Shown here: positions 6,643 to 6,918 of the stretch, in pieces
Layout of the letters: every line of letters begins with the position of its first letter
Numbering within the stretch: the first letter of the stretch is position 1
Assembly: GCA_023261685.1 (NCBI GenBank)
Contig: JAHFOM010000045.1
Coordinates: forward strand, 1 to 6,918
Reading direction: 5' to 3'
DNA length: 6,918 bases
Origin: Candidatus Moraniibacteriota bacterium
GTDB taxonomy: Bacteria > Patescibacteriota > Minisyncoccia > Moranbacterales > UBA1568
Translations under genes and position numbers: made by a program
The notes under the pieces: model-generated
The model's database searches: none
Seen by the model: only the letters and a program-made list of their open reading frames with translations
What the model was told of the DNA's origin: nothing

Positions 6643-6918
6643 TCAGGCTACTTGTTTCATAAAAATATTCAATGCTTCGACGTAGAGACGCGCGACAATA
6701 TTCCAATGATAGGTCGTTCTGGTATACTGACGCGCACGTTCTCCGAGAGCTCGGCGTCCGCTCTCGTTTTCGATAAGCGACAAGATGGCTTTCTGGAAGG
6801 CTTCCGCATTCTCTGGCTCGACAAGAATCCCATTCTCATTATGACAGATAGCATCAGAGAGTCCTTCCAGATCAGAGGCGACCACGGGACGTCCGCAGGC
6901 AGTCGCCTCGATAACCGC
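6643..6918 (-). CDS. GT4 glycosyltransferase, C-terminal 91 residues (start lies beyond the right edge)
   Basis: The frame is open from the window edge at 6918, so the N-terminal domain and most of the donor domain are outside. The visible part begins AVIEATACGRPVVASDLEGL, the end of the EX7E donor-binding motif and the following loop of GT4 (group 1) glycosyltransferases. It continues with NGILVEPENAEAFQKAILSLI, the standard 'G.LV.P.d...la.ai..ll' segment, and the C-terminal helix with RARQYTRTTYHWNIVARLYVEAL, as in the RFSWEKIVEKYEEIY tail of the family. A GTG at 6885 is internal valine, not a start. It probably adds a sugar from a nucleotide donor to a lipid-linked intermediate. The next gene starts four bases after its TGA. 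Family assignment is confident from motif order alone; sugar specificity is not visible. Confidence 0.9.
   Translation of the reverse strand, partial: AVIEATACGRPVVASDLEGLSDAICHNENGILVEPENAEAFQKAILSLIENESGRRALGERARQYTRTTYHWNIVARLYVEALNIFMKQVA

Noticed and set aside
6883..6885. GTG start for an 80-codon gene at the right edge
   Set aside because: The frame continues upstream to the edge with conserved GT4 residues (AVIEATACGRP), so the GTG is an internal valine codon.

Overview
The window is a compact, co-directional block of seven genes, all read from the minus strand (right to left), with both end genes cut by the window edges. Most of it is surface-glycan machinery. In transcription order it holds: the C-terminal end of a GT4 glycosyltransferase (6643-6918); a 655-residue polytopic membrane protein with GT-C glycosyltransferase features (4671-6638); a 117-residue single-pass protein with a beta-rich outer domain (4303-4656); a complete GT4-type glycosyltransferase (3078-4196); a divergent RtcB-family RNA ligase (1503-3005); a thymidylate-kinase-like P-loop kinase (871-1491); and the N-terminal 291 residues of a Wzx/MOP-type polysaccharide flippase (1-874).

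Spacing is tight. The gaps are 4, 14, 97-106 (depending on the start chosen), 72 and 11 bases, and the kinase and flippase overlap by 4 bases (ATGA). This suggests one operon, or two if a promoter lies in the 97-base or the 72-base gap. I see no convincing promoter, terminator, tRNA, rRNA, CRISPR array, insertion sequence or attachment site. None of the six visible start codons has a recognisable Shine-Dalgarno sequence at normal spacing.

The layout fits an envelope polysaccharide or glycoprotein cluster. The two GT4 enzymes would build a lipid-linked sugar in the cytoplasm, the flippase would turn it across the membrane, and the GT-C-like protein with its small partner would act on the outer face using a lipid-linked donor. 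The kinase and the RNA ligase do not belong obviously to this pathway and are the unusual cargo.

The organism looks bacterial, with G+C near one half by eye. TGA is a stop and TGG encodes tryptophan, so the code is not the one that reads TGA as glycine. Dense packing, absent Shine-Dalgarno sites, GT4 and GT-C genes of this style and a divergent RtcB would suit an uncultured lineage such as Patescibacteria/CPR, but this assignment is a low-confidence inference.

The best candidate for something new is the RtcB-like protein. It keeps the metal ligands and the guanylylated histidine of RtcB, but several other active-site positions are changed, and it sits inside a glycan operon.
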